This document shows positions 21,992-34,240 of a stretch of 64,000 bases of DNA, piece by piece. The notes under the pieces were generated by a model, which searched no databases, was not told where the DNA came from, and saw only the letters and a program-made list of their open reading frames with translations. Made by a program: the position numbers and the translations under genes. Location: the NCBI GenBank assembly GCA_014773175.1, contig VXCM01001380.1, positions 62,001-126,000 on the forward strand, given 5' to 3'. The first letter of the stretch is position 1. Each line of letters opens with the position of its first letter. This stretch comes from Lucifuga dentata. Its lineage: Eukaryota > Chordata > Actinopteri > Ophidiiformes > Bythitidae.

Positions 21992-22832
21992 CTCAGGTCA
22001 TGCGGAAACTTTCGGGAACCGTCGATTCAGTGCCGCCAGCATCTCTACGAGCCTGTTTGCAGGTTTTGGCGGCCATTGTGTGCAGTGTTTTCCCACTTTT
22101 CACCATCCTTGACATCTTGAAACACTGAGTTTCTGAAAAATCTTTGATCTTTGTTGCCTTCTTGTGGTTTTTCCGATTCCCGCGACACGCGTTCAAGACC
22201 CTCTTTCTGCATCTCGAGGCTGAAGAATTGCAGTTGGCGAGTTGTAATCTTGTTCATTTTTGTTCTTGACGAAAGACTTCCTTATTTCTTTCGTACAAGA
22301 TTTGTAGCATCCTGCGAAGGAACCACATTTGAGTTATGTTGTGGTCGTTTCGAGGCTCATTTGAGAGTGTCCATGTTCACATCTGGAGAACAACATTGGT
22401 GAGATATTATCTCAGGTCACATGGAAACTTTTGGGAACTGTCGATTCAGCACCACCAGCATCTCTGCGAGCCTGTTTGCAGGCTTTGGCGGCCATTTTGC
22501 GCAGTGTTGTCACCATCCTTGACATCTTGGAACACTGAGTTTCCAAAGAATCTTTGATCTTTGTCGCCCTCCTGTGATTTTTCCGATTGCCTCAACGCGT
22601 TCAAGATCCTCTTTCCATTACGCAGCTGAAAAATTGCAGTTGGCGAGTTGTAATGTTGTTCAGAAGTGGTTTTTTTTTATTGCTGTTCTTGACGAAATAC
22701 ATCCATATTTGTTTTGTCTGTAAGAGATTTGTAGCGTCCTGTGAAGTGAAGGAACCACATTTCAGTTGCATTGTAGTTGTTTCGAGGCTCGCTTGTGTTT
22801 GCATCTGTAGAACAACACTGGCGAGATGTCGT
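21992..22832. repeat. Diverged tandem duplication, two units of about 420 bp
   Basis: The unit at 21992-22410 is repeated at 22411-22832 (period 419 at the start) with scattered substitutions and small indels. Shared blocks include cgattcag, gcatctct, gagcctgtttgcagg, caccatccttgacatctt, attgcagttggcgagttgtaat and gtttcgaggctc. On the minus strand both units carry parallel broken frames (TTRQLQFFS), and DNA just beyond unit 2 can encode FNYLGSIVT, which recalls the YLGS block of LINE reverse transcriptases. It may be an old retroelement relic, though that is uncertain. Confidence 0.75.
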
Positions 22833-23189
22833 AACACTTGGAAGGAGAGATTCAGTTCTTTCAAATGCTGTCTTGTTTCGCTGCACGATCCTGTTTCTGA
22901 CCTTGGTTTGGTGACAATTGAGCCCAGATAATTGAAATCTAGACTCAGATATCGCTCTCGGATAGTTCTGGTTTTCTGGATGTCGCCATGCATTTACTTT
23001 TTCTGTGTTCTTCACACCTCCAAGGCTTCAACTTCCACCTGTCCGTTAAGAGAAATCCTCACTTTGATTCATTTCCTGCATCAAACAGAAGGTAGAGATA
23101 TAAAAATCAACATGACGTCTTGGGGTTTTCACACGTTTCTTTTGCAGAGTTTTCAGAGGAGCGTAGCAATACAGGCGAGACGCCGAATT

Positions 23190-23420
23190 CTTTCTCAGGA
23201 ATCGTCCGTTTGAATATTCAAGTAACTGAAATTAATTTGAATCAAAGAGAATATGAGCAACTGCTCTGCAACAGGGTTATAAATAGGGATCTAAATTCAT
23301 CCTGTACTGCCTGCTGTTTGAGGAGGAGAAGCCACCAGAAGCGATCTAAAGGCTGCATCACAAGGGGTCTAATCCAATAATGGCAAATAAATTACAGGTT
23401 TGAGGCTTCAGCGCGCCACA
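23190..23420. promoter_or_regulatory. Enhancer-like block (candidate conserved noncoding element)
   Basis: This is unique sequence dense in homeodomain-type sites: ttgaatattcaa palindrome, gaaattaatttgaatc, gtctaatccaataatgg (OTX/PITX-type TAATCC) and gcaaataaattac. There is no microsatellite or coding signal. Conservation must be checked elsewhere. Confidence 0.3.
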
Positions 23421-23507
23421 CGGAGACCACATGTCAGCGAGCGTGGAGGAGCAGCCATTCCCAGCTTTAAATAGAGGAATAAATATTGGATCAAAAAATC
23501 AGATTGG

Positions 23508-23690
23508 AAGTGACATGGTGGAACAGTGGTCAGCCCTGGAGCTTAACAGCAAGAAGTCCGGGGTTCAAATCAGTCTGGAGCCTTTCTGTTTGGGTGCTCT
23601 GTGTCCTGCCTCCCACCCAGGGGATGCTGGGATACCACCCATTACCGTTTCCTTTAGAAATAGACACAAGAAGGAGTTAGCATTAGCATC
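23508..23690 (+). mobile_element. tRNA-like SINE relic
   Basis: The segment reads like a decayed copy of a common fish repeat: gtggaacagtggtcagc, then a B-box-like ggggttcaaatc, then gagcctttctgtttgggtgc, and later cacccaggggatgctgggat. The order matches promoter boxes followed by the usual SINE body. It has diverged strongly and has no clear tail. Confidence 0.55.
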
Positions 23691-23773
23691 GGTAATTAGC
23701 AATACGCCATGAACTAAGCTGAACAAGATAAGAGAGTGACATGAGAGTTTAAAAAAAAAAAAAACAGTTTTAA

Positions 23774-24340
23774 AGAACCATATCATCCATTTTGTATGTT
23801 TGAGCCTAATATATTCAATTTTCATACATGTAATGTTACTGACAACCATTTCCCAAAGCATACTACTGGAACGGTGAATTAAAAATGTTTTTCCTACCTT
23901 CCAGACCTCCATTGGTTTCAGTTCATTCTGCTATTAAAATCAACTTGTTGATACTGTAAACGTTCTTGGGATAGGTAATCCATCATCACCAACAAGACGT
24001 TTTTTTTTTTTTTTTTTGAAGTTATGTAATTTTAGCATTTAAGCGCAATAAAAAGCGTGGAGTGAACATATGCCTCCATCGGAGAATATAGTCCCAAAAG
24101 AAGACCTGTGTTTATGGAAAAATTTAAATGACTGTGACTTCATAAGGCTGNNNNNNNNNNATGGATTTTTAAGGTGGGTGTATCACTTGAATATTTGATT
24201 TTGAAAGATTAAGAGATTTTGCAAAATATCAGGAAAACTGAAATACGGTTTTATCCTTTGGGAAATGATTGTCAGTAACATAACATGTATGAAAATTGAA
24301 TATATTAGGCTCAAACATGCAAAATGGGTGGTATGGTCCT
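23774..24340 (-). mobile_element. MITE family A copy 3 (reverse, contains a 10-N gap)
   Basis: TTAA flanks at 23770-23773 and 24341-24344 bracket ends AGAACCATATCATCC and GGTGGTATGGTCCT. Ns at 24151-24160 replace a segment that in other copies is 22 bp long, so the gap size is arbitrary. Confidence 0.92.
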
Positions 24341-24344
24341 TTAA

Positions 24345-26640
24345 TTTGTAATTATTCATCATTGAAAGACAGAAAGGCGTTATGAGTTGACACAATTATT
24401 GATCATTTTAATGTTTATTTTCTTATCTTTCTTTGCATTGAGGTGTTTTTGCTGTATAATTTAAATACCAATTTAATTACTTAATGAAGTGATTTTTAAT
24501 TTTGGAAAAAGTACCAGAAGGCAATAATTAATTTACTGCCTTTAATAGAGCAAAACAAAGTAACATAACAGGAGCTTAAATCTATTATAAAATGAATCCA
24601 AAAGATGCATAGAATCTTTTATCCTGTTTTTTTTATCATTTATCCATTTGATAGTTAATAATAATTAATAACTAAAAAATACTCTGATGGCTCTCTAGTT
24701 TCCATAGATTCCATGAGGATCTTAAGAACAGTCTGCAGTTCAGTTACAGTAAATAATTCCTGTATGTACGCCAGATATGATGCCAAAAAGAGAAAAAGAA
24801 TCATCATTTTTACTCGACTTCAGACACAGATGTCTTTTTTAAAGTCTTTTTATTTATTTCGGTCATGCTTAACACTTTCAAATCATGCTCCTCACATAAA
24901 AGACAAGCACAAACTAAAATCATACAACAAACAAAAACTCAAGGATAATCCAGTTATGATCGAAAAGGTGTAGGCTGAAGCCAAAGCTTATTATGCTTAT
25001 ACCCTTTTTATACTTCACATGCACTCGCTCACTTTAAATTAGGAGATGAAAAACTAAATGTGTGAAAAAGTCCTAAATAGCTCTTCTAAAGTGGAATCTG
25101 CATCAGAGGTGGGTTACTGAGAAATATCTGCTTCACCCTGATTGCGATTAATTTCATCTTCACAGATCATAATTATGGCATTGAATTAATGTTTGTATGA
25201 TAGCAGTGAGCTGTTCTGCCTGGACTTTGAGAAAGATTGACAGCTTACACTTTATCTTAGATTTCCTTCCGTTTTGTTACTGTGCATTAGACAGGAGAAC
25301 GTAAACAAGTGTAAACAAAAGCAAGGTCATTTCAGAAAGCTCGTGCTTGGCGAGTGGGTGGATGGTGATGGCGATGCGTGGGAGGCTTTTCGAGCTGAGA
25401 CCGACTTCAAATTGCTGTAGATGATGGGTGGAAAGAAAGAAAAAAAAAAACTCCTGCGGTATTGGTGCAGCGTAAAACCTGGAAACGCTCACATTTTGCA
25501 CCAGTGCAGCATCATGTTTCCTGTGCAAAATTTGCTTTTTCACTGGATCTGCATGCAGCGAGGTAAATAAGAGTGTTATGGCTAGCTAGCTGCAGCAAAA
25601 AAGTTAGCCTACGCTAATTAGCATACTTGTAAAGTCCATTACTACCATGCAGCATTTTTAATTTCCCCTTAAAATTCCCTGAAACTGCATTATTCATCAT
25701 TTTTGCAGATTTTCCGGAATGCATCCTGGCATATTTAGTAACCTCATAAACTTTGGACTCTCTAGAAGTGTGTGGAGCGTATCTGTGAGCATGTTTGGTC
25801 CGTTTCCGCCTTTTAAGTGAACTCAGATTGATTAGTCAGCATTTTTTTGCACATATATGAACGCTCCAAAAGATCTCAGACCCTTCTGAAACGAACCAGG
25901 AGGTGGTCTGAGGACGGTTCGTTTTGAGTTCTCTTCCTGGGCCTTTTCATTTTTGCAATCTGAAAACCAAACGGTCCCGGGACGCATCGGTTTTTTCTTC
26001 CGCTTTTTTCGTCCTCAATACCGACCACATCAAGCAACGGCTCTCTTCAACACAAAAACACAAAAGTGTTTCTCCAGCTTTTGTGAAAATGAAAGAGTGA
26101 GGTTACGATAGGGTTGCAGTGTCAAAGTAAAAAAGTGACGTCAAAAATACATGAGTGCACGCGACAAAATGAGATGCAGATGCGATGAAATGGACGGCGT
26201 TCTGGGTGGAAGCGCCTGTGCCGACCCAAAAGAAGTCATCGAGGGGGGAAGCGTTTTGATGTTCTAAGTGATGAAGAAGGCCTGCTGATGTAACTAGTTC
26301 TCTCTCTCTATCCCCTCCTCTCTCTGTCTTAAATGTGTAAAACAGATTTAGAACACATTAGGAAATGTATTTTTAGATCTTCTCTGATTAAATAAGAATT
26401 TGGTGACCATTATTTCATTTACAATTTAAAAAAATTTAATGTGGATCTGCGTAAGCTCCTATCACATATTAAAATAATATTTTTTATGTAGTTTCAGGCA
26501 CAGATGTAATGAATAACCTGGTTTCAAGCACATGTATTATAATATGTCTGTATATTATCACTTTTCTCTCTGATTTATGATGCACTCATTACTGCATTAA
26601 AGGTGGAATTACTGGACTGTGGCTAATGTTGCAACGCAGC
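24345..26640. other. AT-rich noncoding stretch, no gene seen
   Basis: No recognisable gene. A segment at about 25860-26000 (aacgaaccaggaggtggtct, ggttcgttttgag) resembles a fish MITE with GGTTCGTTT-type ends, but its limits cannot be set. Confidence 0.5.
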
Positions 26641-26763
26641 AAGAGTCAGAGTTCTAAAGGACTTTTATTGTGAAGAGTAAGGGGACTGAGACCCCATCAG
26701 GGTGTTGGGTGTAGTTGCAATGTAAACCTGAAGAGAAGTCGGTCCACTTTTTGGTCGACTTAA

Positions 26764-27372
26764 CCCTTAAATGCACGAGTCGTTTTGCATCCATTCCTAC
26801 ATATGTCAGGTCGTTAGCGACCCGTAACTTACGCAACACAAATTAAGCTACAAAGTGAAATATTTTTGCTTGTATACTTCTCAAAACATTTTATGAACAA
26901 TAACAAACCCACAAAAAAGATTTCTTTGCATATTATATTTTTATAACGACTTATAAATCCCTCTGACACGGCGCTGTAGCGTCTTTCTGTAGCAGTAAGC
27001 TAGCAGCATAATTTACAGCATAAACAGCTTCTTCCTCCTCGTTTTTCAGCGGTTGTTCATCGTATCAGTGATACTACAGCGCCACCTAAGGACTAAAGTT
27101 GAAAACACAACTATTACCTGCTGCCTGTTTACCAGGGGGAAAAAAAGTGACACTCTTACATACCTCGGGTCCGCAGCGACCCTATACACTTGTTAGCAAA
27201 AAACATTAAAAAAAACAATTATTTTCATCAGTTTTGACAAATTGAAACCATAAAACTGTTAAAGACAAAGAGTTTGAGGATAGGGTTGAGGGCTTAGTTG
27301 AAAAAAAAGAATGAATTAGAGGTGGGTAACATGGTCTCGGGTCGCTAAAGACCTGTCCTATGCATTTAAGGG
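26764..27372. mobile_element. piggyBac-type MITE (609 bp)
   Basis: TTAA target sites at 26760-26763 and 27373-27376 flank the inverted ends CCCTTAAATGCA and TGCATTTAAGGG. CCC...GGG ends next to TTAA are the hallmark of piggyBac elements. Subterminal parts also echo each other (gtcgttagcgaccc versus gggtcgctaaagacc). No transposase frame is present, so it is non-autonomous. It lies in the gene desert. Confidence 0.88.
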
Positions 27373-27424
27373 TTAAAGAGGACTGAAAGAGGACCATTTA
27401 CAAAGGTCTATATGTGAAAACACC

Positions 27425-27508
27425 CTATGTTCCCCAGTTTAATATTCTGTTAACACACATTGTGTGTGTTAACAGACTGTTATGGCTCTACTGTGCTGGG
27501 GAACATAG
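27425..27508. repeat. Nested perfect inverted repeats
   Basis: Outer 13-bp arms ctatgttccccag (27425-27437) and ctggggaacatag (27496-27508) enclose inner 13-bp arms ctgttaacacaca (27447-27459) and tgtgtgttaacag (27463-27475) with a 3-base loop. The outer arm is echoed again at about 27513-27526 (ctgggaacatag). It may be a small palindromic DNA element. Confidence 0.85.
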
Positions 27509-27546
27509 GACCCTGGGAACATAGGAATGACTCCTTTGGACAATAT

Positions 27547-27613
27547 GTTTGGCAGAAAAATGATTTTTGTGAAGGCGGATCCCTTGGTTGGTATCTCAAG
27601 AGTTTAAGTTAAA
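27547..27613. repeat. Dispersed repeat D, copy 1
   Basis: The block tttggcagaaaaatgatttt through ggttggtatc...gagtttaa recurs at 57939-58000. No class can be assigned. Confidence 0.7.
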
Positions 27614-28229
27614 ATTCATTTAATTGTGTTTCACACATTTGCTTTTCATTTGACCTCATTTTTCCATATCGTGCTGCTGTGCAGAACTAACACCTTAGTC
27701 TCAAACAATTTTTCCTCTAAAAATGCCCATTTTTTGCAGTTTCTTACGGCCCAAACACAGATGCAGCTGAGCAACCTTCAGCACTTCGTGAAATGTGCAA
27801 AATGATGTTAAAAACCACCAAAATTAGCATCATTACATGTATTACTCATGCACCTGTCACGTTGATGTTTTTTGGTGAAACATATCATTCTTGTCCCTCG
27901 AAACATTTCATGTCTATATATGCAACGTGCTCCTTCATGCAAACATGTAGCTGTGAAGTGAAGACGCATGAAAACAGATTGTCCAGTGTAATATTAACAG
28001 AAATACAATCTGCTGTCCAGAGTCCTGCGTGCATGTTAAAGCGCTCATTTAGCCACCGCGTAGGAGAGATTCTGTAATCCGCCTGTCTGAGTCGAGTCAT
28101 TTACATAGGTAATGGTAGGGGTAGTGCTCAAAAATGTGCGGGGGTGGCAAATATACAATTCTCCAGCAGCACACAAAAACAGTCGGCGAGAAGAAAGTGA
28201 GAGAGGGAAAGAGGGAGATGTAGGTGTCG

Positions 28230-28420
28230 GGCTCCTGAAGCATCTGAAATGACGGGTAATTACGTTTCAAATTACCGATGGGAACGAGAGCGAACTCCCT
28301 GACTCCGCCACGAAGGGAAACACATTAAAAGCGGTGAAATCAGCAAGCAATAGGTAATTTCTAGAATTCCTGTGTTTAGGCAGCGCTCATTTGCATGGTT
28401 GAAAATATCAGGTTTAAAGG
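28230..28420. promoter_or_regulatory. Enhancer-like block (candidate conserved noncoding element)
   Basis: Unique sequence with paired homeobox cores (gggtaattacg, caaattaccg, taggtaattt) and an octamer-like atttgcat in gcgctcatttgcatgg. There is no coding or repeat signal. Regulatory function is inferred. Confidence 0.3.
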
Positions 28421-28897
28421 GCCACTTCGCTCAAAAACAAATCCGGTTTATTATGCACACTCTTCCCACGGTTGGTGGGCTTGTTACGCAACCGGGCTGA
28501 CTTTGTCTTCCGCTGCAGGAAGTAGCATCTGGAGTTGAAGCCGGGGGAAGTTTTTCACGTGGACACGCCTGCGTGAGCGTAGGAGCGTCGTCTCTAACTG
28601 CGACTTCTCGTGGTAAATTTACAGCCCAAAAGGTCGAAATAATGTTTTGCTCCCATGTGGCACGCATTACATGGAAACAAGAAAAAAGCAAATGAATCAG
28701 ATGCTGTCAGATTCGTTTTGAGATGCTTTCACATGTGGAATAAACCTGATGTGTGTCGGATATCTGCGAATATGGCCGCCATCGAAACGCAGATCGGAAT
28801 TTCGTTTCAGTTCCGACTTCCACATCATCAAATTCACATAGCAGTGATCATACGTCCAAACTGCAACAAATTCTCAAATCCTTCTTCTTCACTTTAA

Positions 28898-29476
28898 AGG
28901 ACCATACCGGTCACTTTGCATGTTTGAGCCTAATATATTCAATTTTCATACATGTAACGTTACTGACAATCATTTCCCAAAGCATACAACTGTATTTCAG
29001 CTTTCCTGATATTTTACAAAATCTCTTAATCTTTCAAAATCAAATATTCAAGTGATACACCCACCTTAAAAATCCATGTTTCTCCTGCTAATAGTTACAC
29101 AGCCTTATGAAGTCACGGTCCTTTAAATTTTTCCATAAACGCAGGTCTTCTTTTGGGACTATATTCCCCGGTGGAGGCATACATTCACTCCATGCTTTTT
29201 ATTGCGCTTAAATGCTAAAATTACAAAACTTCTAGAAAAACCTGAATACACATCTTGTTGGTGATGATGGATTACCTATCCCAAGAACGTTTCAAGTATC
29301 AACAAGTTGATTTTAATAGCAGAATGAACTGAAACCAATGGAGGTCTGGAAGGTAGGAAAAACATTTTTAATTCACTGTTCCAGTAGTATGCTTTGGGAA
29401 ATGATTATCAGCAATGTAACATGTATGAAAATTGAATATATTAGGCTCAAACATGCAAAATGGATGTTATGGCCCT
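28898..29476 (+). mobile_element. MITE family A copy 4 (579 bp, forward)
   Basis: This is a near-complete copy with TTAA at 28894-28897 and 29477-29480. The ends are AGGACCATACCGG and TTATGGCCCT. Confidence 0.92.
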
Positions 29477-29849
29477 TTAAATTAGGATTAAGGACCTTCA
29501 AAGAGGCTTTATGCAGAATTATTTCTGTCTCATTTGTGTTAAAGATGGCGTTTTGTTTCCAGATGTCAGATATCAAATATGGTGTAAAGAGGATCTCAAA
29601 AATATCGGATATAGGTTAAAAAAAAAAAAAGGAATTGTGCATCAATACATGGGCCATTGCTGCACGTGTTGGAAGTTGCTGATTGCAGCTTTAATAAACT
29701 GGTGTAAGCTAATGTTAGCTGTGAAATTTTTAATGATCACTTTTGTTTTGTTTTTTTAGCCTCTTAATCATGTTTTAATAGCCTTGACTTTCTATTTTTT
29801 TTGTATTGTTATGGTTATGATGTTTCTTGTTTTATTTTTTGTCTGTTTT

Positions 29850-29927
29850 ACATGCTAATGCCCTTGGTAGCAAATGAATTTCCCACTGTGGGATTAATTA
29901 AGTTAATTGATTGATTGATTGATTGAT
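29850..29927 (+). mobile_element. LINE 3' tail with (TTGA)n
   Basis: The string gaatttcccactgtgggatt followed by attaa and (ttga)n is the typical 3' end of L2-like fish retroelements. Nothing upstream is recognisable as an ORF. Confidence 0.5.
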
Positions 29928-30287
29928 GTAAAACAAACCAATTTGAGCGATATTGTCCAATTTTAGCGGGTGTATTGTGTCTTTACATGCTTCGTGTTTT
30001 TGATATACCTGTAGATGATATATTGAGAAGGTACTGTCAAACGCAACTTGTGAGATTAAACAATCATTTTAACACTTTTAGAGGATTAGGATGTAAATCG
30101 ACCACGTAAGCATTTCAATTTTGTTCGGTAATAAAAAAAAAAATGTGTTGGTGTTCGCTAAAAAACCCAACTAAAGCAACGAAATGACTGTAAATCTGAA
30201 TATCTGCCACAGAAGAAGACAAACTCCTGAGTGTTGAGCTGCTGCAAGTTTTTTCGTTTCCTCAGTATTTCTTTCCATTTTTGCGGC

Positions 30288-30412
30288 TGGCTGCCTCTCC
30301 GGTCAGATTGTTGCTATGGAATGTGTGATGGGACAAAAGGAGCGGAGGTNTGGCTGCCTCTCCGGTCAGATTGTTGCTATGGAATGTGTGATGGGACAAA
30401 AGGAGCGGAGGT
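30288..30412. repeat. False 62-bp duplication around a 1-N gap
   Basis: The segment from tggctgcctctccggtcag to agcggaggt is written twice around N 30350 (period 63). It is an unmerged contig overlap. Confidence 0.88.
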
Positions 30413-31631
30413 CTAGAAACTCAGTAACCTCCTGAAAAGGCCTCTCTCTACTCGTCTATCCCCTCTCTCTATTTAAATCTCATTCTCTCTCTCCATCAGG
30501 TTGCTGTACTTTGATGTGGTGCTGGCCTCACACATACAGCTTGGCTGTATTCTTAGCCTGCAACAACACAGGCTTGTGCATGTACGAAATCACAAAAACG
30601 CAACCCTAAACACACACTGACACACACACGGAAAGGAATGTGTGGGAATCTCCCTCTGGCTACCTCTGTAACCTGCATCTGAAGCCTGCGAGAAGCCAAG
30701 AAGCCGGAGAACCCAGGAGACGAAATGCAAATAGCAGAGAAGCTGGTTGGCCGCCTAAATGAGATCAAAGATTCTCTCTGCACAGCTCCACTCTACTAGA
30801 CATGCATGAACAGCATTCGCTTTCCGCAGACACCCGCGCGCGTGTGTGCTTGTGTGTGTAGGTGTAGGAGTGTGCACGTAAACCAGCAGCAACACTGTGG
30901 GGGTGAAAGTGTGAGAGCAGCATTCATTTTAACATGACTTTCAAGGAATTTCTGCTGAAAGCGAGTGCGTCACGGCAAAAAGCTGCAGATTCTCTTTGAC
31001 CTCAGAGGAAAAATTCCCAACAGGTAAAGAAAACGGATAAATTAAATGAGAAGAGGGAAATGTTTTTTTAATTATACTTTGGTGAATTGTCCAGAAGCTT
31101 CCTAATCCTTGAATGCGTCTCCGGTCTTTCTTCTTTCTAGGTTGAAGGAGTGAGACGGGTGGAATGGGCGACAGATCGCAGCTTTTATTTGGATCCACAG
31201 ATGGGGAGGAGGTCCTGCTAGTTTGCACGTTCAGATCTGGATGAGTAGAATTTGCGAGATGAAGAAGTGAGGATGAAATAACAGAGACAAAGAGGCGGAG
31301 CTAACACCCGTTCACATGCAAAGCACTTGTATTTCCATATTCCCTGCAGAAATTCTCAAAAGTATTCCATGTTTTTTTTTTTTTTTTAGAGGTTAAATGG
31401 TTTTCTGTGCAGTCAGAAGAATGTCATCAAACAGAAAAAAAGAAAAGAGTTTTCCAACTAAGCAGCAGGAAAGGAGATTATTCAATTATTGCATCATTTT
31501 TAAGTCACTCCAGCTACAGCTAAATGTCCTCCTGTAATCAAAATACACGATCAATACTGACATCAGTTCAGTATTACTTTACAGTTTATTCATTTACAGG
31601 CCTTTTTTGAGATAAATTGTTTGCAATAAAG

Positions 31632-31790
31632 CAGTGGTTCTCAAACTGGGAGGCGTGGCCCACGGAGGAAGTTGCAAGTATTTAGTAAATAATTTCAAAC
31701 TGAAATTATACAGGAAACGTTAGAGCTGAACTCCATTCAAGAATTTTGCTTTTTAGACTTTTTTTTTTTTTAAATCAGTGGTCATCTTTG
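31632..31790. mobile_element. hAT-like terminal fragment
   Basis: cagtggttctcaaactggga is the terminal motif of many vertebrate hAT elements. Downstream, aactccattcaagaattttg recurs near 42300, suggesting an old dispersed element. The other end was not found. Confidence 0.4.
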
Positions 31791-33000
31791 CAAAAGTAAT
31801 GATAGAAAGGAAGAGAAAGGGAAAATAAATCTAAATTGTGTTCTTAGTGTTATTTCTACAAATTAAAGCTTAACTTGCTCATTTCCCTCATACTAATGGT
31901 TTTTAGACAGGATGTGGGTGGAGCCTAAAACATGTCAACCAATGGGAGATCAGTTAAGAAGAAGACGTGGTTTTTGCTATTAAATTTTTGTGATAGTTTT
32001 TTTCATATTGTCTCCAGGAGATAGAAATAATATTATTTTACTAAAAATAATAAATGTTTTTGGTATTTTCTGGTATTCTGACAAAAAAAAAAAAAAAAAA
32101 AACAGCAAGCAAATCAGATAAAATGTAAGTTTTCATTTTATTGTGACTTTAATCTTGAATATTAGAAAATCTGTTATTCCTCAATTTACAAATTTATTTA
32201 TCTGCATCATCTACTTTAATGGAAAACATATGAAGTTTGCGTAATATATTATTCTTAATATATGGAGATAGACACCGATTACAATTTAAAATGTGAATTT
32301 ATCTTTTAAATAAGATTTATTTTACGCTGAGATACACACATATGCAAAACCTCAGATTTTAATTACACAGAAATGAAGATGTATTCATACAACAACATAA
32401 AAATAATTCATTTAAAAGCTGCAAATTCATAGATTATATACATAAGCATTAGAAAAATGGCTGAAAAATACATGAAAAGGAATAATTATGCAGTATACAT
32501 ATAATTTGAAAAAAAAATCCTAATACATTAAAATATCTGTTGTTTAAAAGTCAGATTTTCTCCTTTCATGTCATCAAATTTTCATTTTGTGGCGCGTAAA
32601 ATGTTTTTTTCAGTGATTCTGTCACTTTAAAAGGTGAGGATGTACATTGTCATCATGTCTGCTTTAAGTCTGTATAATGTAATAACAGTTATTCTCTAAT
32701 AGTATTGCCTGATAAAATGAAGAAAGACTCCTCTCCATCCCGAGTCTGAATTAGATGTACACTGAAGTGTTTGTGTGTGTTGTGTGTGTGTGTGTGTAAA
32801 AGTGTGTGAGATGAGAACAAGAACACATGGGACACGTGGGCGTATTCTGGCAAAGAACGGTCACGTTGCCTCCTTACAACAAAGACCAGAAACGTTACAT
32901 TTCATAGCTGCCAACAAGATTCTCGACGTGAAATGGAGAAAATGATGAATCCATGAGAAAGTTGGTCTGATCCGCTTTTTTGAGAGGCGAAGCAGCAATA
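31791..33000. other. AT-rich noncoding stretch, no gene seen
   Basis: Mostly A/T-rich unique DNA with a (GT)n tract near 32770-32797. No exon-like segment was found. Confidence 0.6.
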
Positions 33001-33335
33001 TTCTCTCTTTTTTTTGACTGCCTTGAGTTCTTTCATAACCATGTCAAAAATGAAAATCAAAAAGTCGTCCTATTCAGAAATCAGAGCTCAAAGGTTTCCG
33101 TTTTCATGTTTATCGTCAAACAAGTGTCAAACGTGTATTGAACGTTCGCCTCAACCAATCAAAAGCCTGAAGGCCAAATCCTCGTCTAATCCTTTTTTAT
33201 TGGAGCTGCAGTTTGCAGAGACAGACATTATGTTGAACTTTAATATGCTTGTTTCCCTTGGTAGGATGGACAAACACCAAATACTCACATTCTACAGTTT
33301 TCACACACATGCGCTCTCTCTCGGGTTCTTTCATC

Positions 33336-33337
<2 letters not shown>

Positions 33338-33364
<27 letters not shown>
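33338..33364 (+). repeat. (CA)n microsatellite
   Basis: About 13 CA units. The surrounding open frames are repeat shadows. Confidence 0.9.
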
Positions 33365-33366
<2 letters not shown>

Positions 33367-34017
33367 CAACGACTGAGCGAGAAGTGAATCATCGTTCCAA
33401 ACAATATCTTTGTCAAACACCGCGGCCTTGACGGATAGGCATCAGCAGACTCGCAGAGCCATGGCAACAGTCAAGTGTGAAGAGAAGCATTTGTGAGCAT
33501 TCGTGCTTCATAGAAACCGGTTGGTTGATTCCCGTCCGGAATGTTCTGCAATTACAGAGCAAATAAAAAAACATAATAATAAAATAGAATTCTATAATGT
33601 GATAAATCGTCACGATATTTTAAAGCGTGGGAATCCGAGACAGGAAGTCGGTGACGGAACCGCGTAGTTCCGACTGTGGAGAGTTTCAGGTAATTTTCCT
33701 GACATTTTTTGTCTGAAAGTGCCTAATCATGAAAAACTGTAAAAATTGGAGATCCTGACAAATAAATAAATGTAGAAGTAGAAGTAATAGTACTAGTAAA
33801 AGTACAATATTTTGACACAGTACATTCAGAAATGCTCAAATTTACTTCCTCCTCTGTAGATATTTGTAATGGATTACACTGTAAAAAGTGAGGGTGAGGA
33901 GAGATACACCCACTCCTAATGTATATTTTCATCCAGACCCAATATATTTAGAATGCTGCTATTTTCTCATTCTTTAAGGTCACGGTAATTAACATATTTG
34001 TCTTTTTCTCTTGCCAG

Positions 34018-34240
34018 CAAACAGGAAAACCACAAAATCCTCTGAAGATCCAGAGAGGAAGAAAACTGGTGAATGCAGCCTCGAATTCACAGCAAATTAT
34101 GTCAAAGAAAAGATGTAAAGAGGGGAAAAATGTCACAATGAAAGCACACAGCGCACAGGATCAGAGCCGACAAAAGCAGAGCGGGGGTGGAAGTGGTGAA
34201 GAAGAGGAAGAGGAGGAGGAGGAAGAGGAGGAGGAGGCAG
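34018..34240 (+). other. Splice-flanked acidic open segment (candidate exon)
   Basis: After the acceptor tctttttctcttgccag the frame stays open for 74 codons to the donor gag-gca-g|gtgagg. It begins QTGKPQNPLKIQRGRK, has a basic middle (SKKRCKEGK) and ends in a run of 13 Glu. The GAG/GAA repeat alone lowers stop density, so coding status is doubtful. I do not recognise a family. Confidence 0.18.

Noticed and set aside
21992..22832. Tandem duplication as another assembly artefact
   Set aside because: The two units differ at many positions and no N separates them, unlike the k-mer-sized perfect duplications.
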